Origin: Cytobacillus oceanisediminis
Lineage (GTDB): Bacteria > Bacillota > Bacilli > Bacillales > Cytobacillaceae
Direction: 5' to 3'
Assembly: GCF_022811925.1 (NCBI RefSeq)
Contig: NZ_CP065511.1
Location: 3,217,501-3,281,500, forward strand
DNA length: 64,000 nt
Shown here: positions 36,553 to 44,403 of the stretch, in pieces
Layout: the number at the start of each line of letters is the position of its first letter
How positions within the stretch are numbered: the first letter of the stretch is position 1
The notes under the pieces: generated by a model
Databases searched by the model: none
Told to the model about the DNA's origin: nothing
Seen by the model: the letters and a program-made list of their open reading frames with translations, nothing else
Program-made: the position numbers and the translations under genes

Positions 36553-36951
36553 TTAGAATAAAAAGAAATCCAATGCATATCGGCCTGGGCCAATTAATGC
36601 GATACCAATGGCTACAGAGATTAAAGTTAAGTTATATTCATATCCATTAGATGTTGCCCATAAACCATTTGGACCATGCACCTTTACGATTGCCATTATC
36701 ATAGTTCCTGCAATCATTAATGCTGCGAGAGGTGTTAAAAATCCTAATGCAAACAAAATTCCCCCGATTAGTTCTGCTAATCCTGCGGAAAGGGCCATCA
36801 TTACTCCCGGCTTCATCCCAATGGAATCAAACCAGCCTCCGGTTCCCTTTAATCCATGCCCCCCAAACCACCCAAACAATTTTTGAGCACCGTGACCAAT
36901 GAATAATACGCCAATTACCAGCCTAATAATTAATAAACCTAAGTCCATCAT
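36553..36951 (-). CDS. mhqP: DoxX-family membrane protein, MhqP-like
   Basis: 132 residues with four hydrophobic helices, starting at ATG 36951 behind AGGAGG. The DoxX signature is RLVIGVLFIGHGAQKLFGWF, followed by KPGVMMALSAGLAELIGGIL. In B. subtilis the DoxX protein MhqP belongs to the MhqR regulon. A perfect MhqR-type operator precedes this gene, which supports the name. It may act at the membrane in quinone redox balance. Confidence 0.88.
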   Translation of the reverse strand: MMDLGLLIIRLVIGVLFIGHGAQKLFGWFGGHGLKGTGGWFDSIGMKPGVMMALSAGLAELIGGILFALGFLTPLAALMIAGTMIMAIVKVHGPNGLWATSNGYEYNLTLISVAIGIALIGPGRYALDFFLF

Positions 36952-36972
36952 TTTTAATTCCTCCTAGTTTTA

Positions 36973-36994
36973 ATTATCTCGAATTCGAGATAAT
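36973..36994. promoter_or_regulatory. MhqR operator upstream of mhqP
   Basis: A perfect 22-bp palindrome with half-site ATTATCTCGAA. It matches the known MhqR consensus (TATCTCGAATTCGAGATA) at every core position. MhqR is a MarR-type repressor released by quinones; its gene is not in this window. Confidence 0.92.
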
Positions 36995-37146
36995 ATATAA
37001 AAATTTATTGACTTTTTCTTACCTTTTCGAGAAGTTGAACTAATGCCTCATTTCCTCTGCATTTAATGATCTAAACATATCAATTAAATTGATGAATGTT
37101 TTGTTTCCCTTTGTAACTGCTGCCCGCTTTCACGATAAAATATGGT

Positions 37147-37383
37147 TTACCATATGGGCTTAACTTTATGTCTTGCTTGGGCTCTTTTTAATTTTTCCGG
37201 AGTTACATCATCTCCTATAGGATCAATGATGGTTGTGTTTAATAGCAGCTCTTCTATAGATCCGCGAAATTCTTGTATATATTGACTGCGCAAATTGACT
37301 ATTTCTGCACTTTCAACTTGTGTTAAGCCTTCCGTCTTTCTTTTAACTGCGAGTTCATTTATTCTTTTTAAAATTTCATGCAT
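37147..37383 (-). CDS. DUF896 (YnzC-like) small protein
   Basis: 78 residues from ATG 37383, the start of the DUF896 domain (MHEILKRINELAVKRKTEGL, then TQVESAEIVNLRSQYIQEFR). A GAAAGGAGTAAGTC site precedes it; the longer frame upstream is AT-rich noise. DUF896 proteins are short helical cytosolic proteins, some LexA- or stress-linked. Two MhqR-like sites lie upstream, suggesting it is co-regulated with the quinone cluster. Confidence 0.85.
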   Translation of the reverse strand: MHEILKRINELAVKRKTEGLTQVESAEIVNLRSQYIQEFRGSIEELLLNTTIIDPIGDDVTPEKLKRAQARHKVKPIW

Positions 37384-37420
37384 AAGACTTACTCCTTTCA
37401 AGTAATAATTCGAATAATAA

Positions 37421-37453
37421 TATCTCGAAATCAAATATCTTGAATTAAAGATA
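37421..37453. promoter_or_regulatory. Degenerate MhqR-like sites before the DUF896 gene
   Basis: TATCTTGAATTAAAGATA (37436-37453) is a palindrome with one mismatch and keeps the TATCT...AGATA ends of the MhqR box. An adjacent TATCTCGAAATC (37421-37432) is a further half-site. Confidence 0.55.
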
Positions 37454-37798
37454 ATATATATTATTAAATATGTCAACACTCTTCTCTTGATTATTCAGAT
37501 GGTAATTTTTCATCTTGGAGATATTTAGCGTGTATTTTAATTGTAGTTTTGCATAGACAACTTTAAACTCGGCTTCCTTAAAATGAACATTAGCTGTTTT
37601 ACAAAAAAGTGATAAATCGTCGTGTAAAACGCACACTACTTGTCTTCAAATCTATAATCGTTTGATTTCCTCTCCTATATAATTTAAGTACTCACTTTTT
37701 TGTGGAAAATGTCTTATTAGCTATAATGCCCCGTTTGTTTACTAATAAATATTCGGGGAAAATGCAGCACTAATGCACTCTGTAATAAGTGCTGATTT

Positions 37799-38506
37799 TT
37801 ATCCTTCCTCTTTTAATGCACATTTTAGGCGTACACTATGAACTTCCATGGTTCCTCGCCTACCTGCTTTGCGTACAATTCCTTCTGCATTCAATTCATT
37901 TAAAAGTGCTGACACTGTTTCACGGATACTGCCCATCATCATTGCTAACTCTTGATGAGTGATGTGAATATCAAGTGCAATCCAATCTCCCGGACTGCTT
38001 TTTGACAATTTATTCCCAAACTTTTCTGTAAGTTTATTTAACAGGAATAAAAGCCGTTTTCTTGCACTGCTATATGCCATATACTCTAATAACTCTTCGA
38101 CTTCCTTTAAACGGCTGGAGATTAATTCAAGAAGCTTTAATGAAATACTTGGATTTTCACGTATTATTTTTTCAAACTGCACTCTATCTATTCTGCAAAT
38201 AACAGAATCTTCCCATGCCTCAGCATATAAATTTTCAGAACCTGTTGTAAACGTACCAATCTCTCCAAACACATGCCCAGTTTCTAAAATATCAACTGTA
38301 AACTCTTTCCCGCTTTCAGTTAATCTATACAAACGAACTTTACCCGATTTGATTAAATACAATATCTTTTGATTCATATGAGGAGAACTAATAATGGTAC
38401 CTTTTTTCACCACTTTCATGGGTGTGACTGATTCATATTTCTTTAATTCTTCCAAGTCCAGATCCCCAAAAAGCTGTATTCTCGATAAATACTTAATTTT
38501 ATCCAT
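37799..38506 (-). CDS. Crp/Fnr-family transcriptional regulator
   Basis: 235 residues: an N-terminal cyclic-nucleotide-binding-like beta barrel (about 15-125, with LETGHVFGEIGTF), a dimer helix, and a C-terminal Crp helix-turn-helix (ITHQELAMMMGSIRETVSAL, about 180-199). The cAMP-contact residues are not obvious and no FeS-cluster cysteine cluster is present, so the signal is unknown. GGGAGGG precedes the ATG. It is divergent from a DoxX-like gene with a palindrome between them. Confidence 0.9.
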   Translation of the reverse strand: MDKIKYLSRIQLFGDLDLEELKKYESVTPMKVVKKGTIISSPHMNQKILYLIKSGKVRLYRLTESGKEFTVDILETGHVFGEIGTFTTGSENLYAEAWEDSVICRIDRVQFEKIIRENPSISLKLLELISSRLKEVEELLEYMAYSSARKRLLFLLNKLTEKFGNKLSKSSPGDWIALDIHITHQELAMMMGSIRETVSALLNELNAEGIVRKAGRRGTMEVHSVRLKCALKEEG

Positions 38507-38530
38507 ATAGCCCTCCCAAAATTTTGCCGA

Positions 38531-38548
38531 ATGTAGTCCAGACTACAT
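38531..38548. promoter_or_regulatory. Palindromic operator between the Crp regulator and DoxX gene
   Basis: ATGTAGTC and GACTACAT are perfect 8-bp arms around CA. A Crp-family dimer site is the likely reading; it lies 25 bp before the regulator's start. Confidence 0.6.
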
Positions 38549-38618
38549 ACTCACTAAACTATTAAGTCTAGAATTTATATATAGCAGCTACGTCTATTAT
38601 ACAAAAGGAGGAAACTGT

Positions 38619-38972
38619 GTGGATGTTATAACTATGACCATTCAAATTATTTTAATTTTGATTTTCGCAATATCCATTTCGATGAAATTAACACGTACCA
38701 AGTCAATGGTTAAGCACTGGAGCGAATATCGTTACCCCCTATGGTTTATGCAATTAACTGCTTTCTTGGAAAGTTTGAGCGTAGGTGGATTGATCATAGG
38801 ATTTTGGCTTCCTAAATTTATTTTGCTTTCAGGATCCCTAATTATTATTCTTATGCTTGGTGCTTTACATGCTCACTTCTTAAGAGCCAAACATAGACCG
38901 ATTATGGGGTTAAATGCTTTAACTATGCTTACTTTAGCTATCGTAATCACCTTTATTCAAATTGTTAAATAG
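38619..38972 (+). CDS. DoxX-like membrane protein
   Basis: 117 residues starting at GTG, seven bases after AAAGGAGG. Four hydrophobic helices with the DoxX_2-type KLTRTKSMVKHWSEYRYPLW motif after helix 1. Probably controlled by the divergent Crp-type regulator through the palindrome at 38531. Function unknown; such proteins are often tied to redox or thiol stress. Confidence 0.8.
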   Translation: MDVITMTIQIILILIFAISISMKLTRTKSMVKHWSEYRYPLWFMQLTAFLESLSVGGLIIGFWLPKFILLSGSLIIILMLGALHAHFLRAKHRPIMGLNALTMLTLAIVITFIQIVK

Positions 38973-39046
38973 TTGAGAATAGCTATGCAATTACATATGT
39001 TACATGCACAAAACGTGCTCTATTATGGGAGCCTTAGGCTTACATA

Positions 39047-39086
39047 AAATAAATAGCCCGCTTCTAATAAAAAAACGGGCTATTGT
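39047..39086. terminator. Intrinsic terminator after the DoxX gene
   Basis: AATAGCCCG and CGGGCTATT around a 13-base A-rich loop, followed by GTTTACT. Confidence 0.8.
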
Positions 39087-39215
39087 TTACTCGAAGGTAA
39101 AGGCAACTGTTTTACCAAAGTGCAGTTTCTCTTATTCCTCAATTGTATATAAGTGTTTTCTGAGACATGGCTTTTTCATTTCCAAACCACCGCATTGCTT
39201 AAATGCGACGAGAAT

Positions 39216-39703
39216 TTACTCAATATAGTTAATTAGCTTTGCTGCAACTTGTTCAAAAATATATAGTTCAGGGTTATTATAAGGCTTGTTTTTCAAAAAC
39301 TCATCAAGAGTTCTCATACATGCCCAATAAAGTTTCATTAAATCTTCTTTTGAGGGTAAGCCTTCAACAAAACGCCCTTTGCCACCATCATATCTATCTT
39401 CAAAATAAGCAAATAAATCACTTGATTTTCTAGGTTAAAAACTAATACTTTATCACTAAACACAGGAAATCGATAGTATGGTTTTTCATAAGCTTCCAAA
39501 TCTGCTTTAATTGCAAACTTAAAATCAGTCCACTTTGATAAATTTGCTGGTCTGAAACGTTCTGTTAATTCTGGAAATAAATTAACGCTATCAGAATACC
39601 ATATGGTTGCTGTCTTATGATTTAAACCTTCCTTTAAGCATCTAAAGAAATTGTAACCAACCGCAAACATTATTCCAATCGGAATGTTATTCTGCTTAAC
39701 CAA
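39216..39703 (-). pseudogene. Unrecognised protein, frameshifted
   Basis: One frame reads GIMFAVGYNFFRCLKEGLNH and KWTDFKFAIKADLEAYEKPY. A shift near 39435 leads to SSDLFAYFEDRYDGGKGRFV and LPSKEDLMKLYWACMRTLDE, ending at 39216. Both parts look like genuine coding sequence of one protein of at least 160 residues. I do not recognise the family. Confidence 0.5.
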
Positions 39704-39794
39704 GTCGGTGTTTCAGATACTTTTATCGGATAATCGAATAAATATATGAACCGAGAGTACACTACACATAAAACTAATGTGGGGTTTTAATGAC

Positions 39795-40271
39795 ATGAAA
39801 CAGATTATTCTCTGGTCACTCTTGATATTGCCTTGGGCATCCTTGTTCTTTTTGAAAATGGATACTGTACGCAGGTACATGCCGGTCGCTCTATTTATGA
39901 CCGTTATTCATACCTTGGCATATCAAGCGGCTTACCATTACGGATGGTGGAAAGAGACAGGTTCCAGTCTGTTCGGGTGGGATAAAGTCGTCCCGGTTCC
40001 TTGGGTGTATGGAGCATATTTAGTTATAGTTATCTGGGTATTCAGCTTTACTTTCGGGAAATTTTGGATGTATTTGACAGTCAATATACTTTTGGACGGA
40101 TTATTTATGTACATCGTTTACCCGGTATGGCAACGGATGGGGCTTGTTTCGAGTGAATCGACTTTGTCTACAATAGCTATTGTTGCTATGATGGTCGGTT
40201 TTGCGTTCATCATCTATCTGTATCAATTGTGGCAGGACGAAGTGTTGAAACAACCCAAAGCGAATAAATGA
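39795..40271 (+). CDS. CBO0543-type integral membrane protein
   Basis: About 158 residues from ATG 39795 (an earlier ATG at 39777 is possible; neither has a strong ribosome site). Four to five hydrophobic helices beginning MKQIILWSLLILPWASLFFL, with conserved charged loops (KMDTVRRYMP, YGWWKETGSSLFGWD). This is the pattern of the CBO0543 family found in sporulating Firmicutes, function unknown. It precedes the germination operon. Confidence 0.6.
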   Translation: MKQIILWSLLILPWASLFFLKMDTVRRYMPVALFMTVIHTLAYQAAYHYGWWKETGSSLFGWDKVVPVPWVYGAYLVIVIWVFSFTFGKFWMYLTVNILLDGLFMYIVYPVWQRMGLVSSESTLSTIAIVAMMVGFAFIIYLYQLWQDEVLKQPKANK

Positions 40272-40476
40272 CCAAGAACTGACTTTACGTCCCCTTCATT
40301 GGAGAAGGAAAGCGAAGTAAATGAAAACATGGAGATTTCCGAGTCGAAGAATTGTTCACGTTGGCTTCACAATAGCGATACCCCTGCTCCACAGACTGTA
40401 CGAAGCAGTAGATTCCGCACATTCATCATTGGTTTGGCCTGCGCCTTTCTGGTTGAAAAAAAACGGATTAAAGAGG

Positions 40477-40935
40477 ATGTCCAGCATTAGGTATGGGAAA
40501 AATCCTTTATTAAATCCAAAGACTTTAAGAAAATTTTTTACTACAACCAAGAAACAAATGTGCGCTTTGGGCTTACTTTCATAGCCACTTTCCACTTTAA
40601 TTGATGAAAATATGATCCAGGATGGTATTCTCCCATATCTTCTGGAAGAGGAATTCCGGGAAATCGAGGACATTAAACAGCTTGTACCTGTTGCAGATGT
40701 GCAGATTTGTGATGACCCTTCATTAATCGAACAAAAAATTTTAAATGGCTACGTCATTCTGACGATTGAAACAGAACTTAAGCATTTATATCCGCCAAGG
40801 GTTACAGATATGAAAGATGCGATTATCAGGCTTCCATTTCAAATGCAATCCAAGAGGCCGCTCTTTTTGCGAACTAAAAATCCTATCCGCTTTAGCAAGA
40901 AAAAAGCACTAGAGAAAAAGGATATTGATGAATAA
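40477..40935 (+). pseudogene. Spore germination receptor A subunit (GerA family), internally deleted
   Basis: The N-terminus (YGKNPLLNPKTLRKFFTTTK) is separated by a frameshift from STLIDENMIQDGILPYLLEE and DVQICDDPSLIEQKILNGYV, the soluble part of a GerA A subunit. The frame then jumps into the C-terminal tail (RPLFLRTKNPIRFSKKKAL). About 350 residues, including the membrane domain, are missing. The receptor cannot be functional. Confidence 0.75.
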
Positions 40936-40989
40936 AGCGGGAGCGGGAACGCAGTTTTACAGCAGCCAGTTACCAATCATGAAACGGAG

Positions 40990-42102
40990 GTGAACCAGAT
41001 ACAAGAACAGCCAATACCAGACAGATTGAAGATATCCCCATTTCTAGTGTTTTATTTAATTATGTCCATGCAAATTGGCATTGGGGTTCTTGGCTATCAG
41101 AGAGTCATCGCAAAGGATGCAGGCTATGATGCCTGGATTTCCATCCTGTTTGCCGGGGGATGCATACATGTCATCATTTGGATGATTTATAAAATTGCCG
41201 AAACGGTTGATGGAGATTTTGTGACAGCCCATAAGTACCTTACAGGCAATTTGATCGGCAAGGCAATCAGCTCCATTTTCATAGGCTACTTTTTTTTGTA
41301 CGTCTTAGCTATAGTACGAACATTTATCGAGGTCATTCAAGTGTGGATGTTTCCGGAGCTTAGCACTTTCTGGTTCTCCTTAGGATTCATGATTCTCTGT
41401 ACTTATATCATTTTTGGAGGATTCAGAACGGTAGTCGGTATAGCCTTTTTCGGCCTGGTATTGCCGGCTTATCTCCTTCTGACATTTGGCTGGGCCATTA
41501 AATTCTCAAATTTCTATAATCTCCTCCCTATTTGGGATCATTCAGTTAAGGAACTTCTCATCGGTTCCTATAATATGTCGCTTACCTTCATCGGGTTTGA
41601 GATTGTTCCGTTCATTTATCCTTTTATAAAAGAACCAAAGAAATCCAAAAAGTGGGCCCACCTTGCTGTTTTAACCACCACCTTGATATATACTTTTTTA
41701 GCAGTCATTACATTTGCCTATTATTCGGAAGATCTGCTTGCTAAACAGGTCTGGCCCACTTTGACCCTGTGGAAAATTGTTGAAATGCCTTTTGTGGAAC
41801 GTTTCGAATATATTGGAATTGCAAACTGGAACTTAATTATGCTTCCGAATGTGTGTATTGCCATTTGGATTTCTTCTAGACTTATCAAGAGAATCTTTAA
41901 TATTAGACAAAAAATCGGAGTGTTTTTTGTTGTCAGTGCTTTATTATTATTGATTAACTTTATTAATACGCACGAAAAGATTAGTATGGTTAATGACTAT
42001 TTTGGGAAAATAGGGTTTGGCTTTACATTCATTTATATCCCCTTGCTCTTTGCCGCCATCATGATTGCCAAGAGGGTAAAAAAGAAGGTGAAAAAGAAAT
42101 GA
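40990..42102 (+). CDS. Spore germination permease, GerAB/GerB family, start codon probably lost
   Basis: A 370-residue protein with ten hydrophobic helices (KISPFLVFYLIMSMQIGIGV at the start, FIGFEIVPFIYPFIKEPKKS in the middle), the APC-type B subunit of germinant receptors that binds amino-acid germinants. The open frame begins at a GTG that is itself part of the GGAGGTG ribosome site. The codon at the right distance (40999) is ATA followed by QEQPIPDRLK, suggesting ATG changed to ATA. It lies between broken A and C subunit genes, so it is probably decaying too. Confidence 0.82.
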   Translation: MNQIQEQPIPDRLKISPFLVFYLIMSMQIGIGVLGYQRVIAKDAGYDAWISILFAGGCIHVIIWMIYKIAETVDGDFVTAHKYLTGNLIGKAISSIFIGYFFLYVLAIVRTFIEVIQVWMFPELSTFWFSLGFMILCTYIIFGGFRTVVGIAFFGLVLPAYLLLTFGWAIKFSNFYNLLPIWDHSVKELLIGSYNMSLTFIGFEIVPFIYPFIKEPKKSKKWAHLAVLTTTLIYTFLAVITFAYYSEDLLAKQVWPTLTLWKIVEMPFVERFEYIGIANWNLIMLPNVCIAIWISSRLIKRIFNIRQKIGVFFVVSALLLLINFINTHEKISMVNDYFGKIGFGFTFIYIPLLFAAIMIAKRVKKKVKKK

Positions 42103-42194
42103 AAAGGCTTATCTTAATGTGTATGGTTCTGCTGCTTGCCGGATGTGTGGAAAAGGAGATAATTGATAATATATATGTATGCACACAACTGTAA
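42099..42194 (+). pseudogene. Spore germination lipoprotein (GerC family), truncated
   Basis: Its ATG overlaps the stop of the B subunit (ATGA). The peptide MKRLILMCMVLLLAGCVEKE is a lipoprotein signal with an LAGC lipobox, followed by EIIDN and a premature end after 31 residues. A full C subunit has about 370-400 residues. Confidence 0.7.
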
Positions 42195-42289
42195 GAGGTA
42201 CGTTTTACTCTTTTACTTATTTAATGGAATACACAAGTAACTTCTTTTAGCTTTTTTTTGAAAATCAAATCCTATTGAAGGTATCCCTG

Positions 42290-42475
42290 TTAGGTTAGAA
42301 AAAAGATTGATCAAAAACACGTCTAATAATGTTGATTTTCCAAATATAAAGAGCCTGCTTTTGAAAAAAAGATTGATCAAAACAGGCTCTTTAAATATTT
42401 CACCAGGACGATTTTTATAAAAAAGTTTGATCATTTTCTACCTGTGTTGCTCAACAATCGCGCCCTATTCTGGAA
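42290..42475. repeat. Terminator-like repeat shared with 16.27-16.40 kb
   Basis: GAAAAAAGATTGATC occurs twice (42300 and 42366). The second forms the loop of an AGAGCCTGCTTTT/AAAACAGGCTCT stem. GATCATTTTCTACCTGTGTT follows, with a GCGCCCT core at 42460, matching the block downstream of the MFS gene at 16.3 kb. Confidence 0.65.
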
Positions 42476-42523
42476 TAGTCCTTTTACTAATATTACCTCG
42501 TAAAGCCCTTTTTTTACCTTTTC

Positions 42524-42700
42524 ACTTTTCTTGTGCTTTTTGTCTTCAGAATAGTAGTTGAATACCGAATAGTTAGTGTAAGCATAATATAAATTGAGAC
42601 AGCCACTGCACAGATAATTGCTACACCCCACAGTGCTGCTTTCCAAGCCTCAGTCCACTGTGAATGCCGACGGCTAGGGTTACACTTTTCTGGTCGAACC
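42524..42700 (-). pseudogene. C-terminal remnant of a membrane protein
   Basis: The minus frame reads HSQWTEAWKAALWGVAIICA and VAVSIYIMLTLTIRYSTTIL, then a basic tail and a stop at 42524. One transmembrane helix is clear, but there is no start. Family not recognised. Confidence 0.35.
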
Positions 42701-42712
42701 CAGAACCTCCAA

Positions 42713-43096
42713 TTAGTGCTTATTGTACATAATGCCTAGGATGTTCCCAAAGGGATCGACCACGGAAGCAGTGATGAACCCCTCGCCACGCTCTGTGGGT
42801 GCCTCGTACTCTTTCGCTCCCATAGACAGCAGCTTCTTGAAAGTTCCTGTTACATCGTCGACGTGCCAGTACACTATAGCGCCGGCAAGGCCGGTCGCTG
42901 AACCATCGGGCGCGTAGCTGCTATCGATCAGGCCGAGCTCGTGCTGATAGTCGCCGATGCGAAACTCGGCATATCCTGGACGTTCGAAGTATGGTTCGAT
43001 GCCCAATACCTCGGTGTACCACTTCTTTGCCGCTGTTAGATCATCCGTCCAAAAACTAACTGTGGTGAGTCCTCGTAATGTCTGTGTATCACTCAT
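42713..43096 (-). CDS. VOC-family protein of higher GC content
   Basis: 127 residues from ATG 43096 (AAGGAGGAAAGCGATT upstream). One VOC domain: TTVSFWTDDLTAAKKWYTEV, DYQHELGLIDSSYAPDGS, and GFITASVVDPFGNILGIMYN with the usual C-terminal Glu replaced. Much of the gene is clearly richer in GC and in G/C third positions than its neighbours (for example GCCGGCAAGGCCGG near 42872), pointing to transfer from a high-GC donor. Substrate unknown. Confidence 0.85.
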   Translation of the reverse strand: MSDTQTLRGLTTVSFWTDDLTAAKKWYTEVLGIEPYFERPGYAEFRIGDYQHELGLIDSSYAPDGSATGLAGAIVYWHVDDVTGTFKKLLSMGAKEYEAPTERGEGFITASVVDPFGNILGIMYNKH

Positions 43097-43267
43097 AATC
43101 GCTTTCCTCCTTAATGTTGAGTAGTATTTCTTGATACTCAACTAAATAACATCTTCTGGTTAACTTCGATTTATTTACGATTAATCCCTTCTCTTATTCA
43201 ACAAATATGGCCCTTTAACGCAAAAAGTACGCTATCCTTGCTCCGGAATGCGCCCTCTAATTGAAGT

Positions 43268-44017
43268 TTACATATTCCTAAAAAGATATATCCCAAATCC
43301 AAGGGTATCTCTGCCCCATTTCAGATATGTATTTCTCCACGTTCGGATCTTTTGTAACATCGCATCGCGATCTGGATCATCAGGATGTTCGTAGCAATAA
43401 TTCTCAATGGACATAGCATAAAGCCACTCATATTCATCCCATTCATCGTCGTTAGTAGTGTAAGACCAGAGTGGAATTAGGCCTAGTTTTTCTCCAACCT
43501 TTACATTTTCAAAGTGGCTTCGTAATTCGGATTCTTCTGCTCCTCCGAGCGCCTCCAAATATTCTTTACTTGGCTGTTGCTTCCAGTAGCCTTCACCAAT
43601 GAGCACATATCCACCCTTATTTACACACTTCCTCAGCGTATCCAACGTTTCATGCAATCCGCCTAATGCGTGAGTTGAACCAATACAAATCGCTACATTA
43701 AACTTCTCATTTATTGTCTTAATTGCTACTTTTGCATCTTCTGTAATGATTTCAATATTCTTTAAAACCCCTCTATTTTTAGCATTTACTTGAAGTTGTT
43801 CTGTGAAATCACTATATTTCTCAATAGCAATACATTTAGATCTGTACCTTTCAATAATCCGAAGAAGAATTTCACCTTTCCCAGCACCTATATCAATTAC
43901 TTTGTCATTATCTTTTAAAGCAAGTAACTCAATAACTTTGTCTATCTTTGTTGGATTAATCGGATTATAAAAAGTATGGTTTTGATGTGCTATTGCTGAA
44001 TATCTGTTTCTATCCAT
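43268..44017 (-). CDS. Class I SAM-dependent methyltransferase
   Basis: 249 residues with TGGAGGTAAT before the ATG. SAM motif I is DKVIDIGAGKGEILLRIIER (about 38-57), followed by CIAIEKYSDFTEQL and the motif IV-like NVAICIGSTHALGG. The C-terminal half is rich in acidic and aromatic residues (EWLYAMSIENYCYEHPDDPD). Substrate unknown. Flanked by CCC-core repeats at 43253 and 44084. Confidence 0.88.
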   Translation of the reverse strand: MDRNRYSAIAHQNHTFYNPINPTKIDKVIELLALKDNDKVIDIGAGKGEILLRIIERYRSKCIAIEKYSDFTEQLQVNAKNRGVLKNIEIITEDAKVAIKTINEKFNVAICIGSTHALGGLHETLDTLRKCVNKGGYVLIGEGYWKQQPSKEYLEALGGAEESELRSHFENVKVGEKLGLIPLWSYTTNDDEWDEYEWLYAMSIENYCYEHPDDPDRDAMLQKIRTWRNTYLKWGRDTLGFGIYLFRNM

Positions 44018-44403
44018 ATTACCTCCAGTGACTTATTTTATTTACCTCTACCATATTGTAAAAGTAAGGCTTATTCAATTATCTGGCCCTTAAATGGAAA
44101 ATAAGCGCTTATCCTTGTTCAAGACAAGCGCCCGATTGCTAAACAAGAAAAGATTATTTTTTTACGGCCTATTGAACATTAATAAGAAAATTACAAATTT
44201 ACTCGTTCAACCACTAATTATAATTTTTACTTTCTATATTGAATTTCTCTTTAGTTTGAGGAATACAAGAAAAATCATTTTCTAGAGTTAATATAAATCA
44301 ATATTTAATGATTTTTTTCTGATATTCCAGTCTTCTTTAAACAGACTAAATGTAGGTACATTTAAAATAGGGGCTGTCATATCACTTTTATTTTGTTCTG
44401 TTC
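44018..44403. other. Intergenic stretch with two CCC-core repeats
   Basis: Cores TGGCCCT (44084) and GCGCCCG (44128). Between them AAGCGCTTATCC...ACAAGCGC forms a hairpin. An AT-rich 63-codon frame over this repeat is judged spurious. Confidence 0.5.

Noticed and set aside
40321..40584. 87-codon plus-strand ORF as a separate gene
   Set aside because: Its second half is the frameshifted N-terminus of the GerA A subunit; the first half shows no recognisable protein.
44094..44285. 63-codon plus-strand ORF
   Set aside because: Covers a CCC-core repeat and AT-rich DNA, no ribosome site, low-complexity sequence.
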